DNA of 64,000 nucleotides from Jiella avicenniae (GTDB taxonomy: Bacteria; Pseudomonadota; Alphaproteobacteria; Rhizobiales; Rhizobiaceae). Positions 1-7,385 of the stretch are shown here, piece after piece (positions within the stretch are counted from its first letter, which is position 1; the number at the start of each line of letters is the position of its first letter). The DNA lies in contig NZ_JAJUWU010000005.1 in assembly GCF_021390325.1 (NCBI RefSeq), positions 1-64,000 of the forward strand. Reading direction: 5' to 3'. The notes under the pieces were generated by a model. It searched no databases and was not told where the DNA came from. It saw only the letters and a program-made list of their open reading frames with translations. The translations under genes and the position numbers were made by a program.

Positions 1-191
1 TCGTCAAGGCGCTCGACGAAGGCACCTTCGACACCGTGATCGGCGACCTCTCCTTCGACGACAAGGGCGACGTCACGCTGCCCGGCTACGTCGTCTACGA
101 GTGGAAGGACGGCAAGTACGACTACGTGAACATGTCGGACCCGCAATTTTGTTGCCCGGACGACTGTCTCGACAACGGCGCTTGCCGATAG
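1..191 (+). CDS. Branched-chain amino-acid ABC transporter substrate-binding protein, C-terminal fragment
   Basis: Only the last 62 codons are in the window, read from base 3 to TAG at 189-191. The fragment contains FDTVIGDLSFDDKGDV and LPGYVVYEWKDGKY, which resemble the end of LivK-type periplasmic leucine/isoleucine/valine binding proteins (type I periplasmic-binding fold). As I recall, such proteins usually stop a few residues after the KYxYV motif. Here about 18 further residues follow and include four cysteines (FCC, DDC, GAC), an unusual tail. GC content is high like the rest of the window and drops abruptly just after the stop codon. The family call rests on the C-terminal motif only; the rest of the gene and any liv permease genes lie outside the window. 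Confidence 0.7.
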   Translation, partial: VKALDEGTFDTVIGDLSFDDKGDVTLPGYVVYEWKDGKYDYVNMSDPQFCCPDDCLDNGACR

Positions 192-201
192 GAGGGGGTG
201 T

Positions 202-834
202 GTGAATACAAATTCCGACCTGAAAAGTATCAGAAAGGGAGGGTTCATAAAAAAGGAAAAATCTTGGATTCACATTATAATAAATAACAAAGAAATAATA
301 CAAACCACAATTTCGACCATAGGCATTATTGTTGTAATATTAGGGGCAATATCGACCGCAAATCGTTTTACAATTTCAAACTATATAGAATTCATCGAAA
401 AAAATCTGAAAGAAGAAATCTCAAGAGAATTGATTAGAACAGATTTTCGGAGAAGATTGCTGTTGGGGACCATAAATCGCAAGGAGACGCTAGATTTTCT
501 AGAGAAAAATGTCTCACCAATTTCAAATATTGGAAAAAGAAAAAAAGATATCCATAACAACACACCAGAAATACTATTTTTGGAGGAGAACAAAGATATA
601 TTCAACAATATTATAGAGACATCGTCATCTTTCACGATGCTTTCAAAATGTATGGAAATGGGTGGATGTAGGGATGTGTCGTATTGCAGCTTATATGAAT
701 ATCGATACCGCTCTTTTATGAATAACTACTCTCAAATGATTATAAAGGTTTCTAAAGAATATTACATGAAGCCTATTGAGGCATCTTATTTGATGTCGTA
801 TTGCAATATAGAAAATAAATGGGGTATATATTAA
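202..834 (+). CDS. Orphan AT-rich membrane-anchored hypothetical protein
   Basis: A 210-residue protein that I do not recognise. It starts at GTG 202, a few bases after a strong Shine-Dalgarno (ggaggggg, 191-198) that overlaps the preceding stop codon. It has a short basic N-terminus, one hydrophobic segment at about residues 36-53 (TISTIGIIVVILGAIS) and then a soluble Lys/Arg/Asn-rich domain with a cluster of three cysteines near residues 153-164 (CMEMGGCRDVSYC). This predicts a single-pass inner-membrane protein with a cytoplasmic or periplasmic domain. Codon use is AT-rich and wholly unlike the roughly two-thirds GC neighbours, which points to recent horizontal acquisition. No partner gene, toxin/antitoxin motif or nuclease motif is visible. 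Confidence 0.65.
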   Translation: MNTNSDLKSIRKGGFIKKEKSWIHIIINNKEIIQTTISTIGIIVVILGAISTANRFTISNYIEFIEKNLKEEISRELIRTDFRRRLLLGTINRKETLDFLEKNVSPISNIGKRKKDIHNNTPEILFLEENKDIFNNIIETSSSFTMLSKCMEMGGCRDVSYCSLYEYRYRSFMNNYSQMIIKVSKEYYMKPIEASYLMSYCNIENKWGIY

Positions 835-1034
835 ATTAATAAAAAAATTTTGTTTTAATTTTTTGTTCCGATAATTGGTTTATTTAGAAATATGTAGATA
901 GTCGCAATTCTATGTGGAGGTGTGCAAAAACAATATTCGACGGGCGGCAAAGTCAGCCGACCTCGTAATTTTTTTATCAGCGACGAAGCCTTAAGAAGGC
1001 GGAGCAGGTCGTGTCCCAATTCACGGCGTCTGAT
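835..1034. other. AT-rich intergenic tail of the island
   Basis: No gene is supported here. The first part is almost pure A/T, with an all-AT inverted repeat (AAAAAATT at 842-849 and AATTTTTT at 857-864) that could act as a weak terminator for the orphan gene. Composition returns to high GC at about 985-1010, marking the right edge of the foreign segment. I see no tRNA, integrase or clear flanking direct repeat. Confidence 0.4.
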
Positions 1035-2084
1035 CTACCGAAGGAAGCTCGCGAACCGCTCCACGTCCGCTTCCGGCGTCGACCAGCTGGTGACGAGGCG
1101 GACGAGCGTTTCGCCCTCGGCGACGAGATCCGGCATCGAATGGGGCGGATTCCATTCGTAGAAGACGGCGCCCGCCGCCTGCATCCGTGTCGCCAGATCC
1201 TTCGGCAGGATGGCGAAGACCTCGTTGCTGCGGGTCGGCCAGGCCTCGCGCGCCGCGTTGGACGCGGAAAGCGCTGCGCGCAGGCGGTCGGCCATCCGGT
1301 TGGCGTGGCCGGCCATGTCGAGCCACAGGCCGGCCTCGAAATAGGCCATGAATTGCGCCGCGACGAAGCGCGTCTTGGAAAAGAGCTGCGCGCCGCGCTT
1401 GCGGATGTAGGGAAACTGGGTCGCCTTTTCGGGATCGAAGACGACGATCGCCTCGGCGCACCAGCAGCCGTTCTTGGTGGCGCCGAAGGAGAGGATGTCG
1501 ACGCCGAGTTTCCACGTCATTTCGGCCGGCGAGAGCCCGGTCGCGACGAGGCCGTTGGCAAAGCGTGCCCCGTCCATGTGCAGCGTCAGGCCGCGCTCGT
1601 GGGCGATGCCGGCGATCACTTCGATCTCGTCCGCGCCGTAGAGCGTACCGGCCTCGCCCGGCTGCGAGATCGAGACCGCCATCGGCTGTCCGGCATGGAC
1701 GTGCCCCGGCTTGAAGCGGGCGATCTCGCGCCTGAGGTTCGCCGGGTCGATCAGGCCGTTCGGCCCGTCGACCGGGGCCATGCGGGCGCCATGGGTGAAG
1801 AATTCCGGCGCGCCGCACTCGTCCTCGACGACATGCGCCTCGCGATGGCAGAGGACGACGCCGCCCGGCCGGTTGACCGAGGCGAGCGCCAGCGAGTTCG
1901 CCGCCGTTCCGGTGCCGACGAAGAACACCGCCACCTCGCGCTCGAAGATCTCGTCGAAGCGCTTTTCGACCGCCTTGTCGAGGTCGCTGGTGCCGTAGGC
2001 GCTGGCCATGCCTTCGCCGTGGCGGGCGAGGGCTTCGTTGATGGCGGGGTGGGCGCCGGACCAGTTGTCGGATGCGAAGATCAT
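1035..2084 (-). CDS. ltaE: Low-specificity L-threonine aldolase
   Basis: A 349-residue PLP-dependent fold-type I enzyme of the beta-eliminating lyase/threonine aldolase family, about the usual length. It is expected to cleave L-threonine or L-allo-threonine to glycine and acetaldehyde in the cytoplasm. Visible family features are the N-terminal FASDNWSGAHP segment, the glycine-rich FVGTGTAANSLAL region near residue 55 (cofactor phosphate contact), HMDGARFAN with the PLP-nitrogen Asp at residue 171, and SFGATKNG with the Schiff-base lysine at residue 204. The gene stands alone on the minus strand; the next minus-strand gene upstream is the Met-rich protein, separated by a strong inverted repeat. 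The start at 2084 is the ATG directly before the conserved N-terminus. Confidence 0.9.
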   Translation of the reverse strand: MIFASDNWSGAHPAINEALARHGEGMASAYGTSDLDKAVEKRFDEIFEREVAVFFVGTGTAANSLALASVNRPGGVVLCHREAHVVEDECGAPEFFTHGARMAPVDGPNGLIDPANLRREIARFKPGHVHAGQPMAVSISQPGEAGTLYGADEIEVIAGIAHERGLTLHMDGARFANGLVATGLSPAEMTWKLGVDILSFGATKNGCWCAEAIVVFDPEKATQFPYIRKRGAQLFSKTRFVAAQFMAYFEAGLWLDMAGHANRMADRLRAALSASNAAREAWPTRSNEVFAILPKDLATRMQAAGAVFYEWNPPHSMPDLVAEGETLVRLVTSWSTPEADVERFASFLR

Positions 2085-2210
2085 GGGCGAGGCGTATATT
2101 GCGTCGCGAAAAAGCGCAAGACGACGGCTCTAGCGCTGCTCGGGCCATCCCGTTCAGGGCTTCGATCGGGCCTGGAGGCCGGCGCCCCGTGAGCCGCATC
2201 GTCCCGAATT

Positions 2211-2247
2211 CATGGCGGAGCCGCCGGCGGGCGGCGGCTCCGCCATG
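2211..2247 (-). terminator. Perfect inverted repeat downstream of the MxxDx-repeat gene
   Basis: Two perfectly complementary 16-base arms (2211-2226 and 2232-2247) enclose a 5-base loop, immediately after the stop codon of the gene ending at 2250 and upstream of the threonine aldolase. The stem is very GC-rich. There is no clear U-run, so it may be a terminator or an mRNA 3'-end stabiliser. Confidence 0.55.
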
Positions 2248-2249
2248 GC

Positions 2250-2663
2250 TCATTTGGCGATCTTCTCGCATTCCTGCATGGTGGCGGAGGCGGTCGCCTC
2301 CATCATCATCGTCTTGCCGTCCTCGCCGGTCATGAACAGCATGCAGTGCTCGACCGGCTTGCCGTGCTTCATCATGTTGGCCATCATCGCGTCGTCCGAC
2401 GATGACGTCGTGCCCATGTGGCCGTCCGGCATGACGGCCATGACCTGGCCCGACTTCATCATCGTCATCATGTCGCCTTCCATCGCCATGGCGTCGGACT
2501 TCATGCCGTCGGGCGACATGGAATCCGAGTGCATCGCGTCCGAAGACATCGAATCCGAGGACATCGCATCGGATTTCATCGTGTCGGATTTCATGGTGTC
2601 CTGGGCGAAAGCGGGAGCGGACAGCGCCGTCGCGGCGAGGGCGGCGAGAATGAACTTGCGCAT
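2250..2663 (-). CDS. Met-rich MxxDx pentapeptide-repeat secreted protein
   Basis: A 137-residue protein with a clear Sec signal peptide (MRKFILAALAATALSAPAFA, cleavage after AFA-Q). About nine tandem five-residue units of the form M-x-x-D-x follow (TMKSD, AMSSD, SMSSD, AMHSD and so on). The C-terminal half is also rich in Met and has two cysteines (EHCMLF and MQECEK). It resembles small 'pentapeptide MXKDX repeat' secreted proteins whose function is unknown; Met/Asp/His richness suggests metal (for example Cu or Ag) binding, which is inference. The start at 2663 is chosen over an in-frame ATG nine codons upstream because it begins the signal peptide directly. No metal-resistance genes are adjacent. 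Confidence 0.8.
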   Translation of the reverse strand: MRKFILAALAATALSAPAFAQDTMKSDTMKSDAMSSDSMSSDAMHSDSMSPDGMKSDAMAMEGDMMTMMKSGQVMAVMPDGHMGTTSSSDDAMMANMMKHGKPVEHCMLFMTGEDGKTMMMEATASATMQECEKIAK

Positions 2664-2810
2664 GGTTGGTTCTCCGTTGCGAACGCGCAAATCGGCGTTC
2701 GCGACGGGCTTCGCGGCGCGCGAGCCGGCCGTTACCGGACCTGCGCGGCGGGACGATGAATTCCCCGTGAGGACGCCCGATCGCCGGGCGGGGAGGCCGT
2801 CGAAGCGACC

Positions 2811-4046
2811 TCAGTATTTGCTCAACTCCCACCGGGCGACCTGGCGACGATGGACCGCGTCCGGCCCGTCGACGAGGCGGAGCGTCCTCACATGGGTCCA
2901 CATCCGCGCGAGCGGCGTGTCCTGCGAAATGCCGGTCGCCCCATGCAGCTGGATCGCCTGATCGACCACGTCGATGGCGACGCTCGGGGCGACGACCTTG
3001 ATCGCCGAGATCCATGGCGCCGCGGCCTTGGGATCGCCCTGGTCCATCATCCAGGCGGCCTTCAGGCACAGGAGGCGTGCCATCTCGATGTCCATCCGGG
3101 CCTTGGCGACGACGTCGTAGTTCTCGCCGAGTTCGGCCAGCTTCTTGCCGAAGGCCTCGCGGGAAAGCGCCCGCCGGCAGAAGATCTCCAGGGCGAGTTC
3201 CGCCTGGCCGATGGCCCGCATGCAATGATGGATGCGCCCCGGCCCGAGGCGCCCCTGGGCAACCTCGAATCCGCGGCCCTCGCCGAGAATCATCGCCGAT
3301 TTCGGCACCCGGACGCCGGTAAAGCGGATGTGCATGTGGCCGTGCGGCGCGTCGTCGTCGCCGAAGACCTGCATGGCGCGCAGCACTTCGATCCCCGGCG
3401 TGTCGGCGGGAACGAGCAGCATGGAATGGCGACCATGCTTGGGACGGTCGTCGCCCCCGGTGCGCGCCATGACGATGTAGACGGCGCAGCGCGGATCGCC
3501 GGCGCCGGACGCCCACCATTTCTCGCCGTCGAGCACGTAGTCGTCGCCGTCGGCGACGCAGCGTATGGAAATGTTGGTCGCGTCGGAGGAGGCGACGCCG
3601 GGCTCGGTCATCAGATAGGCCGAGCGGATTTCGCCCTCGAGCAGGCGCGGCAGCCAGGGCGCCTTCTGCTCCTCGGTGCAGAAGCGCTCCAGCACCTCCA
3701 TGTTGCCGGTGTCGGGCGCCGAGCAGTTGAAGGTCTCGGCGCCGAGATGCGCCTTGCCCATCTCCTCGGCGAGATAGGCATATTCGACCGTCGAAAGGCC
3801 GTAGCCGCGCGCCGAGGCGGTGAGCCAGAAGTTCCACAGGCCGCGGCTCTTCGCCGCCGCCTTCAGACCTTCCAGGATGTCGCGCTGGCGCTGCGTGTAG
3901 ACGAAGCGGCCGTCCTTCGGCACCTCGGCGAGGAATTCCTCGCTCGCGGCAGCGATCTCGTCGCGCACCATGTCGCGGACCGCGGCGTGAATTGGCTTCA
4001 GCCGCTCCGAAAGGCCGAGATCCATTGCCTGTGGCGAAACCGTCAT
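2811..4046 (-). CDS. Acyl-CoA dehydrogenase, ACAD10/ACAD11-like subgroup
   Basis: A 411-residue FAD-dependent acyl-CoA dehydrogenase. The N-terminal helical domain, the FAD-contacting segment YLMTEPGVASSDATN, the GEKWWASGAGDP strand and the C-terminal helical domain with QLHGATGIS are all present. Near the C-terminus it reads RLVDGPDAVH, matching the ADGPDEVH-type signature of the ACAD10/11 group rather than the YEGT motif of classical short-chain enzymes. In that group the dehydrogenase fold is linked to processing of 4-phosphoacyl-CoA made by an APH-fold kinase, and such a kinase is encoded nearby (6345-7385). The ATG at 4044-4046 overlaps the stop of the TetR gene (ATGA), so the two are translationally coupled. 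The precise substrate is inferred. Confidence 0.88.
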   Translation of the reverse strand: MTVSPQAMDLGLSERLKPIHAAVRDMVRDEIAAASEEFLAEVPKDGRFVYTQRQRDILEGLKAAAKSRGLWNFWLTASARGYGLSTVEYAYLAEEMGKAHLGAETFNCSAPDTGNMEVLERFCTEEQKAPWLPRLLEGEIRSAYLMTEPGVASSDATNISIRCVADGDDYVLDGEKWWASGAGDPRCAVYIVMARTGGDDRPKHGRHSMLLVPADTPGIEVLRAMQVFGDDDAPHGHMHIRFTGVRVPKSAMILGEGRGFEVAQGRLGPGRIHHCMRAIGQAELALEIFCRRALSREAFGKKLAELGENYDVVAKARMDIEMARLLCLKAAWMMDQGDPKAAAPWISAIKVVAPSVAIDVVDQAIQLHGATGISQDTPLARMWTHVRTLRLVDGPDAVHRRQVARWELSKY

Positions 4047-4768
4047 CGTGAAAACTCCTCCCTCAGCGTCGTGTCGGACGCTCCGATCCCCCGAAGCGCG
4101 AAATAGGCCAACTGCCGGGCGATCAAACCGCGTCGGTCGGCAAGTTCGGCAATCGTGTCGTGCGGCCAGAGGATCGGCGCGTCGAGCGCCGTCACGAAGA
4201 TCCGGCCAAGCATGGCCGTGTCGCGGCCGGTCGGCAGGTCGCGCTCCTCGACCGCCTCGGCGATCAGCCGGGTGAAGATCGCGTCGTAGCGTCGGCGCCT
4301 CTCGGCAATGCCGGCGATCGCCTCGGCCTCGCCGGCACCGAGGGTGGCGATGGCCATGCCGGACGTCGCCCCCGCCAGCGTGCGATGCAGGGCGATGTCG
4401 GCCAGCACCGCGGCGGAATGGACGTTCGCGGCTTCGGTCAGACGGGCGATCGCCCGTTCGCGGCGGCCGGCGATCTCGTCGGTGCGGGCGGCAAGGCGCG
4501 CGAGGCCGTCTTCGCACAGATCGGCCAGAAGCTCGCCCTTCGAGCGATAGCGATGATAGACGAGGCCCTTGGTGGCTCCGAGGCTTTTCGCCACCTCGTC
4601 GATCGAGGCGGCGGCATAGCCGCGGGCCGCGAAGATCTCGGCCGCCGCCGCAAGGATGCGGCGGCGCAACGCCGCGTCCTCGCCGCCGCGGATCGCGGCG
4701 AAGTCCCGCTCCCGCCGCGGCGGTCGCCGGCGGGGCCGGTCCTGGTCTCGTCTCTCGCGCTCCGGCAT
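4043..4768 (-). CDS. TetR/AcrR-family transcriptional regulator
   Basis: A 241-residue regulator. After a basic, disordered N-terminus of about 30 residues comes a TetR HTH: ILAAAAEIFAARGYAAASID, EVAKSLGATKGLVYHRYRSK, then GELLADL. The C-terminal helical ligand-binding domain resembles TetR proteins that control fatty-acid or acyl-CoA catabolism (a FadR/PsrA-like role, inferred from context). It lies upstream of and overlaps the acyl-CoA dehydrogenase by 4 bases and diverges from the SDR-MaoC-kinase operon, so it is probably the local repressor responding to an acyl-CoA. The ATG at 4768 is preferred to one 21 codons upstream because a 46-base inverted repeat (4775-4820) would otherwise lie inside the coding region. 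Confidence 0.88.
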   Translation of the reverse strand: MPERERRDQDRPRRRPPRRERDFAAIRGGEDAALRRRILAAAAEIFAARGYAAASIDEVAKSLGATKGLVYHRYRSKGELLADLCEDGLARLAARTDEIAGRRERAIARLTEAANVHSAAVLADIALHRTLAGATSGMAIATLGAGEAEAIAGIAERRRRYDAIFTRLIAEAVEERDLPTGRDTAMLGRIFVTALDAPILWPHDTIAELADRRGLIARQLAYFALRGIGASDTTLREEFSR

Positions 4769-4774
4769 CGACCG

Positions 4775-4820
4775 ATCCTCGACGGCGCCGCCCGTTGCGT
4801 CGGGCGGCGTCGTCGAGGAT
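4775..4820. promoter_or_regulatory. 46-base near-perfect inverted repeat in the TetR/SDR divergent region
   Basis: Arms of 20 bases (4775-4794 and 4801-4820) match with one mismatch around a 6-base loop (TTGCGT). It sits 7 bases upstream of the TetR start within a 174-base divergent promoter region. It may be the TetR operator, though it is longer than typical operators, or a strong hairpin in the 5' leader of the tetR mRNA. Confidence 0.5.
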
Positions 4821-4942
4821 GGGACATGCAACTTCGCGCGGTGTCAAACGAGCGATCGGGGCGAAAGCCGGGCGCCGGCGCCTTGGGCTGCGGCCCACCG
4901 GCCCTAGATGCCGGACGAACGCCAGCAAGGAAGGCTGTCCGC

Positions 4943-5767
4943 ATGGCCGATCCCATCCTCGAACGACTGTTCTCGCTTCGCGGCAAGACCGCCCTCGTCA
5001 CCGGCGGGGCGACCGGCATCGGCCGGATGATCGCGACGGCGCTCGTCGCTGCCGGCGCGACCGTCCACATCGCCTCGCGCAAGCTCGAAGCCTGCGAGGC
5101 GGCGGCGGAGGAAATCGGCGCCGAGGGTCATCCGGGCACGGTCATGGCGCTTTCCGGCGACGTCTCCAGCGAGGAGGGCGTCGCCGCGTTGGCGAAGGCG
5201 ATCGGCGAGCGGACGGACAGGCTGGACGTTCTCGTCAACAATGCCGGCGTCTCCTGGGGCGCGCCGCTCGGCGAGTTTCCCTATTCGGCCTGGAACAGGG
5301 TGCTGTCGGTCAACGTGGTCGGGCTGTTCTTGCTCACCCAGGCGCTGCTGCCGCTGCTCGAAGCCTCGGCCAGCGACGACGATCCGGCCCGCATCGTCAA
5401 TCTCGGCTCGGTGATGGGCGCCCAGCCGCTGGCGGAAAACGTCTATTCCTACGCCGCCTCCAAGGCGGCGGTGCATCATCTCACCCGGTCGCTGGCGAAG
5501 GAACTCGCCGCGCGCCGCATCACCGTGAACGCCTTCGCGCCCGGGCCCTTCCAGTCGAAGATGACCGCCTTCGCCACCGGCACCGACGAAAAGGCCGAGA
5601 AGGTCGGCCGCGGCGTTCCTCTCGGCCGGATCGGCCTTCCGGACGACATCGCCGGTGCGACCCTGTTCCTTTGCGGACGGGCCGGCGCATATATCACCGG
5701 TGCCATCCTGCCCATCGACGGCGGCATCGGCACGATGACGGGACCGGAGCTGTTCGGGGAAGATTGA
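4943..5767 (+). CDS. SDR-family oxidoreductase (3-ketoacyl reductase-like)
   Basis: A 274-residue classical short-chain dehydrogenase/reductase. It has the Rossmann motif TGGATGIG near residue 19, NNAG near residue 95, the active-site serine in NLGSVMG and the YxxxK pair in YSYAASKAA, and ends with the usual PIDGGIGTM region. It probably uses NAD(P)(H) to oxidise or reduce a hydroxyl/keto group on an acyl-CoA intermediate in the cytoplasm. It is the first gene of an operon with the MaoC hydratase (1-base TGATG overlap) and the APH-type kinase, divergent from tetR. In the Pseudomonas putida levulinate (lva) pathway an SDR also accompanies the kinase and ACAD; a similar role here is inference. 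An upstream in-frame extension exists but has no SDR homology. Confidence 0.88.
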   Translation: MADPILERLFSLRGKTALVTGGATGIGRMIATALVAAGATVHIASRKLEACEAAAEEIGAEGHPGTVMALSGDVSSEEGVAALAKAIGERTDRLDVLVNNAGVSWGAPLGEFPYSAWNRVLSVNVVGLFLLTQALLPLLEASASDDDPARIVNLGSVMGAQPLAENVYSYAASKAAVHHLTRSLAKELAARRITVNAFAPGPFQSKMTAFATGTDEKAEKVGRGVPLGRIGLPDDIAGATLFLCGRAGAYITGAILPIDGGIGTMTGPELFGED

Positions 5768-6279
5768 TGGCATTGAATTCGGTGGCCGAAACGGAGGCGC
5801 TGATCGCCGAGCGGATGGTGCCGCTCGCGCGGTATCGGGAGCTGCTGGAGGCGGAGCCCTCGTTCTCGCCGTGGCTCACCGTCGACCAGACGATGATCGA
5901 CCGGTTCGCCGTCGCCACCCACGACCATCAGTTCATCCATGTCGATCCGGAGCGCGCACGGGCCGAGACGCCCTTCGGCGGGACGATCGCCCACGGTTTC
6001 CTGACGCTCTCGCTGCTTTCGACCCTCGCCTACGAGGCGATTCCCGGCGTCGAGGGCATGCGCATGGGAATGAACTACGGCTTCGACAGGATCCGTTTCC
6101 TGAACCCGGTGAAGGCGGGATCGAGGGTTCGCGGCCGCTTCCGGATGGTCGGCCTCACCGAGCGCGCCGTCAGCCTGCAGACCACGTGGGACGCCGCCGT
6201 TGAGATCGAAGGGGCCGTGAAGCCGGCGCTGACGGCCGAGTGGATCACCCTGACTGTGATCACGCCGCCGGGAGACTGA
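5767..6279 (+). CDS. MaoC-like (R)-enoyl-CoA hydratase/dehydratase
   Basis: A 170-residue hot-dog-fold protein of the MaoC/hydratase-2 family. The catalytic stretch reads THDHQFIHVDPERA near residues 53-66, corresponding to the family's Asp-(x)4-His hydratase motif, followed by FGGTIAHGFLTLSLL, the second conserved block. It likely hydrates a trans-2-enoyl-CoA to a 3-hydroxyacyl-CoA, or the reverse. The ATG overlaps the SDR stop by one base (TGATG), implying coupled translation. An N-terminal helix of about 30 residues (ETEALIAERMVPLARYRELL) precedes the hot-dog domain. The place in the pathway, downstream of the ACAD, is inferred. Confidence 0.88.
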   Translation: MALNSVAETEALIAERMVPLARYRELLEAEPSFSPWLTVDQTMIDRFAVATHDHQFIHVDPERARAETPFGGTIAHGFLTLSLLSTLAYEAIPGVEGMRMGMNYGFDRIRFLNPVKAGSRVRGRFRMVGLTERAVSLQTTWDAAVEIEGAVKPALTAEWITLTVITPPGD

Positions 6280-6344
6280 TCACGAGTCCGGCAAAGCCGA
6301 GGATTGCCGGGCGGGACGGCGTCTGAGCAGGGAGAAGGGCGATC

Positions 6345-7385
6345 ATGGCTGACAGCGAAGCGGATCCGATCGATCAGGACGCGCTCGCCGCCTATCTGGA
6401 GGGCGCGATCGACGGCTTTGCCGGCCTCGAAAAGATCGTGAAATTCCAGTCCGGCCAGTCGAACCCGACCTATCGGCTGGACGCCGAGAGCGGCACCTAC
6501 GTGCTCAGGGCGAAGCCGCCGGGCAAGCTCTTGAAATCCGCCCATCAGGTGGATCGCGAGTTCCGCGTGATGGCGGCGCTCGCCGGCTCCGACGTGCCGG
6601 TTCCGGCGATGCTGCACCTCGCCGGCGACGAGGAGTCGCCGATCGGTCGGGCCTTCTTCGTCATGGAGCACGTCGACGGCCGGATCTTCTGGGATCCTGC
6701 ACTGCCGGAGGCCGAGGATCCTGCGGAGCGGGCCGCGATCTTCGACGCCATGAACGGAACCCTCGCCGCGATCCATTCCGTCGATCTCGAGCGGGCCGGT
6801 CTCGCCGATTTCGGCCGTCCCGGCAATTATTTCTACCGGCAACTGTCGCGTTGGAGCGAACAGTGGCGTCAGTCGAAGATCGACGACATTCCCGAGATGG
6901 ACCGGCTGATCGACTGGCTGGAGGACAATCTGCCCGCCGACGACGGCGTCACCACCCTCGTCCATGGCGACTATCGCCTCGACAATCTGATCTTCGCCAG
7001 GGACCGGCCCGAAATCCTCGCCGTTCTCGACTGGGAGCTTTCCACCCTCGGCCACCCGCTCGCCGATCTCGCCTATCAGTGCATGCAGTGGCGCCTGCCC
7101 AATCGCGGCACCTTCAAGGGTCTCGGCGGCGTCGACCGGGCCGAGCGGGGCATTCCGAGCGAGGCGGACTACGTCGCACGCTACTGCGAGCGCCGCGGTC
7201 TCGACGGGGTCGACGACTGGACCTTCTACCTCGCCTTCTCCTTCTTCCGCCTCGCGGCGATTCTGCAGGGGGTCTACAAGCGCTACGCCGACGGCAATGC
7301 GTCGAACCCCGAAAAGGCACAGGTCTACGGCCGCAACGTGCCGGTGCTGGCGAAGCTGGCGCTGGAGGCGATCGAGCCTGCGTGA
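6345..7385 (+). CDS. APH-fold phosphotransferase, LvaA/ACAD10-11 kinase-like
   Basis: A 346-residue aminoglycoside-phosphotransferase/choline-kinase-fold protein. Visible motifs are the N-lobe GQSNPTYRL and YVLRAKPPGKLLKSAHQVDRE (ATP lysine and helix C), the catalytic loop VHGDYRLDNLIF near residue 206, and the metal-binding VLDWELSTLGHPLADLAYQ. FKGLGG and SEADYVARYCER follow. These blocks match the kinase domain fused to mammalian ACAD10/11 and stand-alone bacterial homologues such as LvaA, which phosphorylate the 4-hydroxyl of 4-hydroxyacyl-CoAs. Its neighbours (ACAD10/11-like dehydrogenase, SDR, MaoC) fit that role much better than antibiotic resistance. It lies 65 bases after maoC, probably in the same transcript. 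Confidence 0.85.
   Translation: MADSEADPIDQDALAAYLEGAIDGFAGLEKIVKFQSGQSNPTYRLDAESGTYVLRAKPPGKLLKSAHQVDREFRVMAALAGSDVPVPAMLHLAGDEESPIGRAFFVMEHVDGRIFWDPALPEAEDPAERAAIFDAMNGTLAAIHSVDLERAGLADFGRPGNYFYRQLSRWSEQWRQSKIDDIPEMDRLIDWLEDNLPADDGVTTLVHGDYRLDNLIFARDRPEILAVLDWELSTLGHPLADLAYQCMQWRLPNRGTFKGLGGVDRAERGIPSEADYVARYCERRGLDGVDDWTFYLAFSFFRLAAILQGVYKRYADGNASNPEKAQVYGRNVPVLAKLALEAIEPA

Noticed and set aside
1021-3837. A 938-codon open frame on the minus strand across the threonine aldolase and acyl-CoA dehydrogenase genes
   Set aside because: It reads Arg/Pro/Gly-rich sequence with no family motifs, in a different frame from two well-supported genes; such frames arise easily in high-GC DNA.
6345-7385. 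Aminoglycoside resistance phosphotransferase
   Set aside because: The fold is shared, but the motifs and the acyl-CoA gene neighbours fit the LvaA/ACAD10-11 kinase group.
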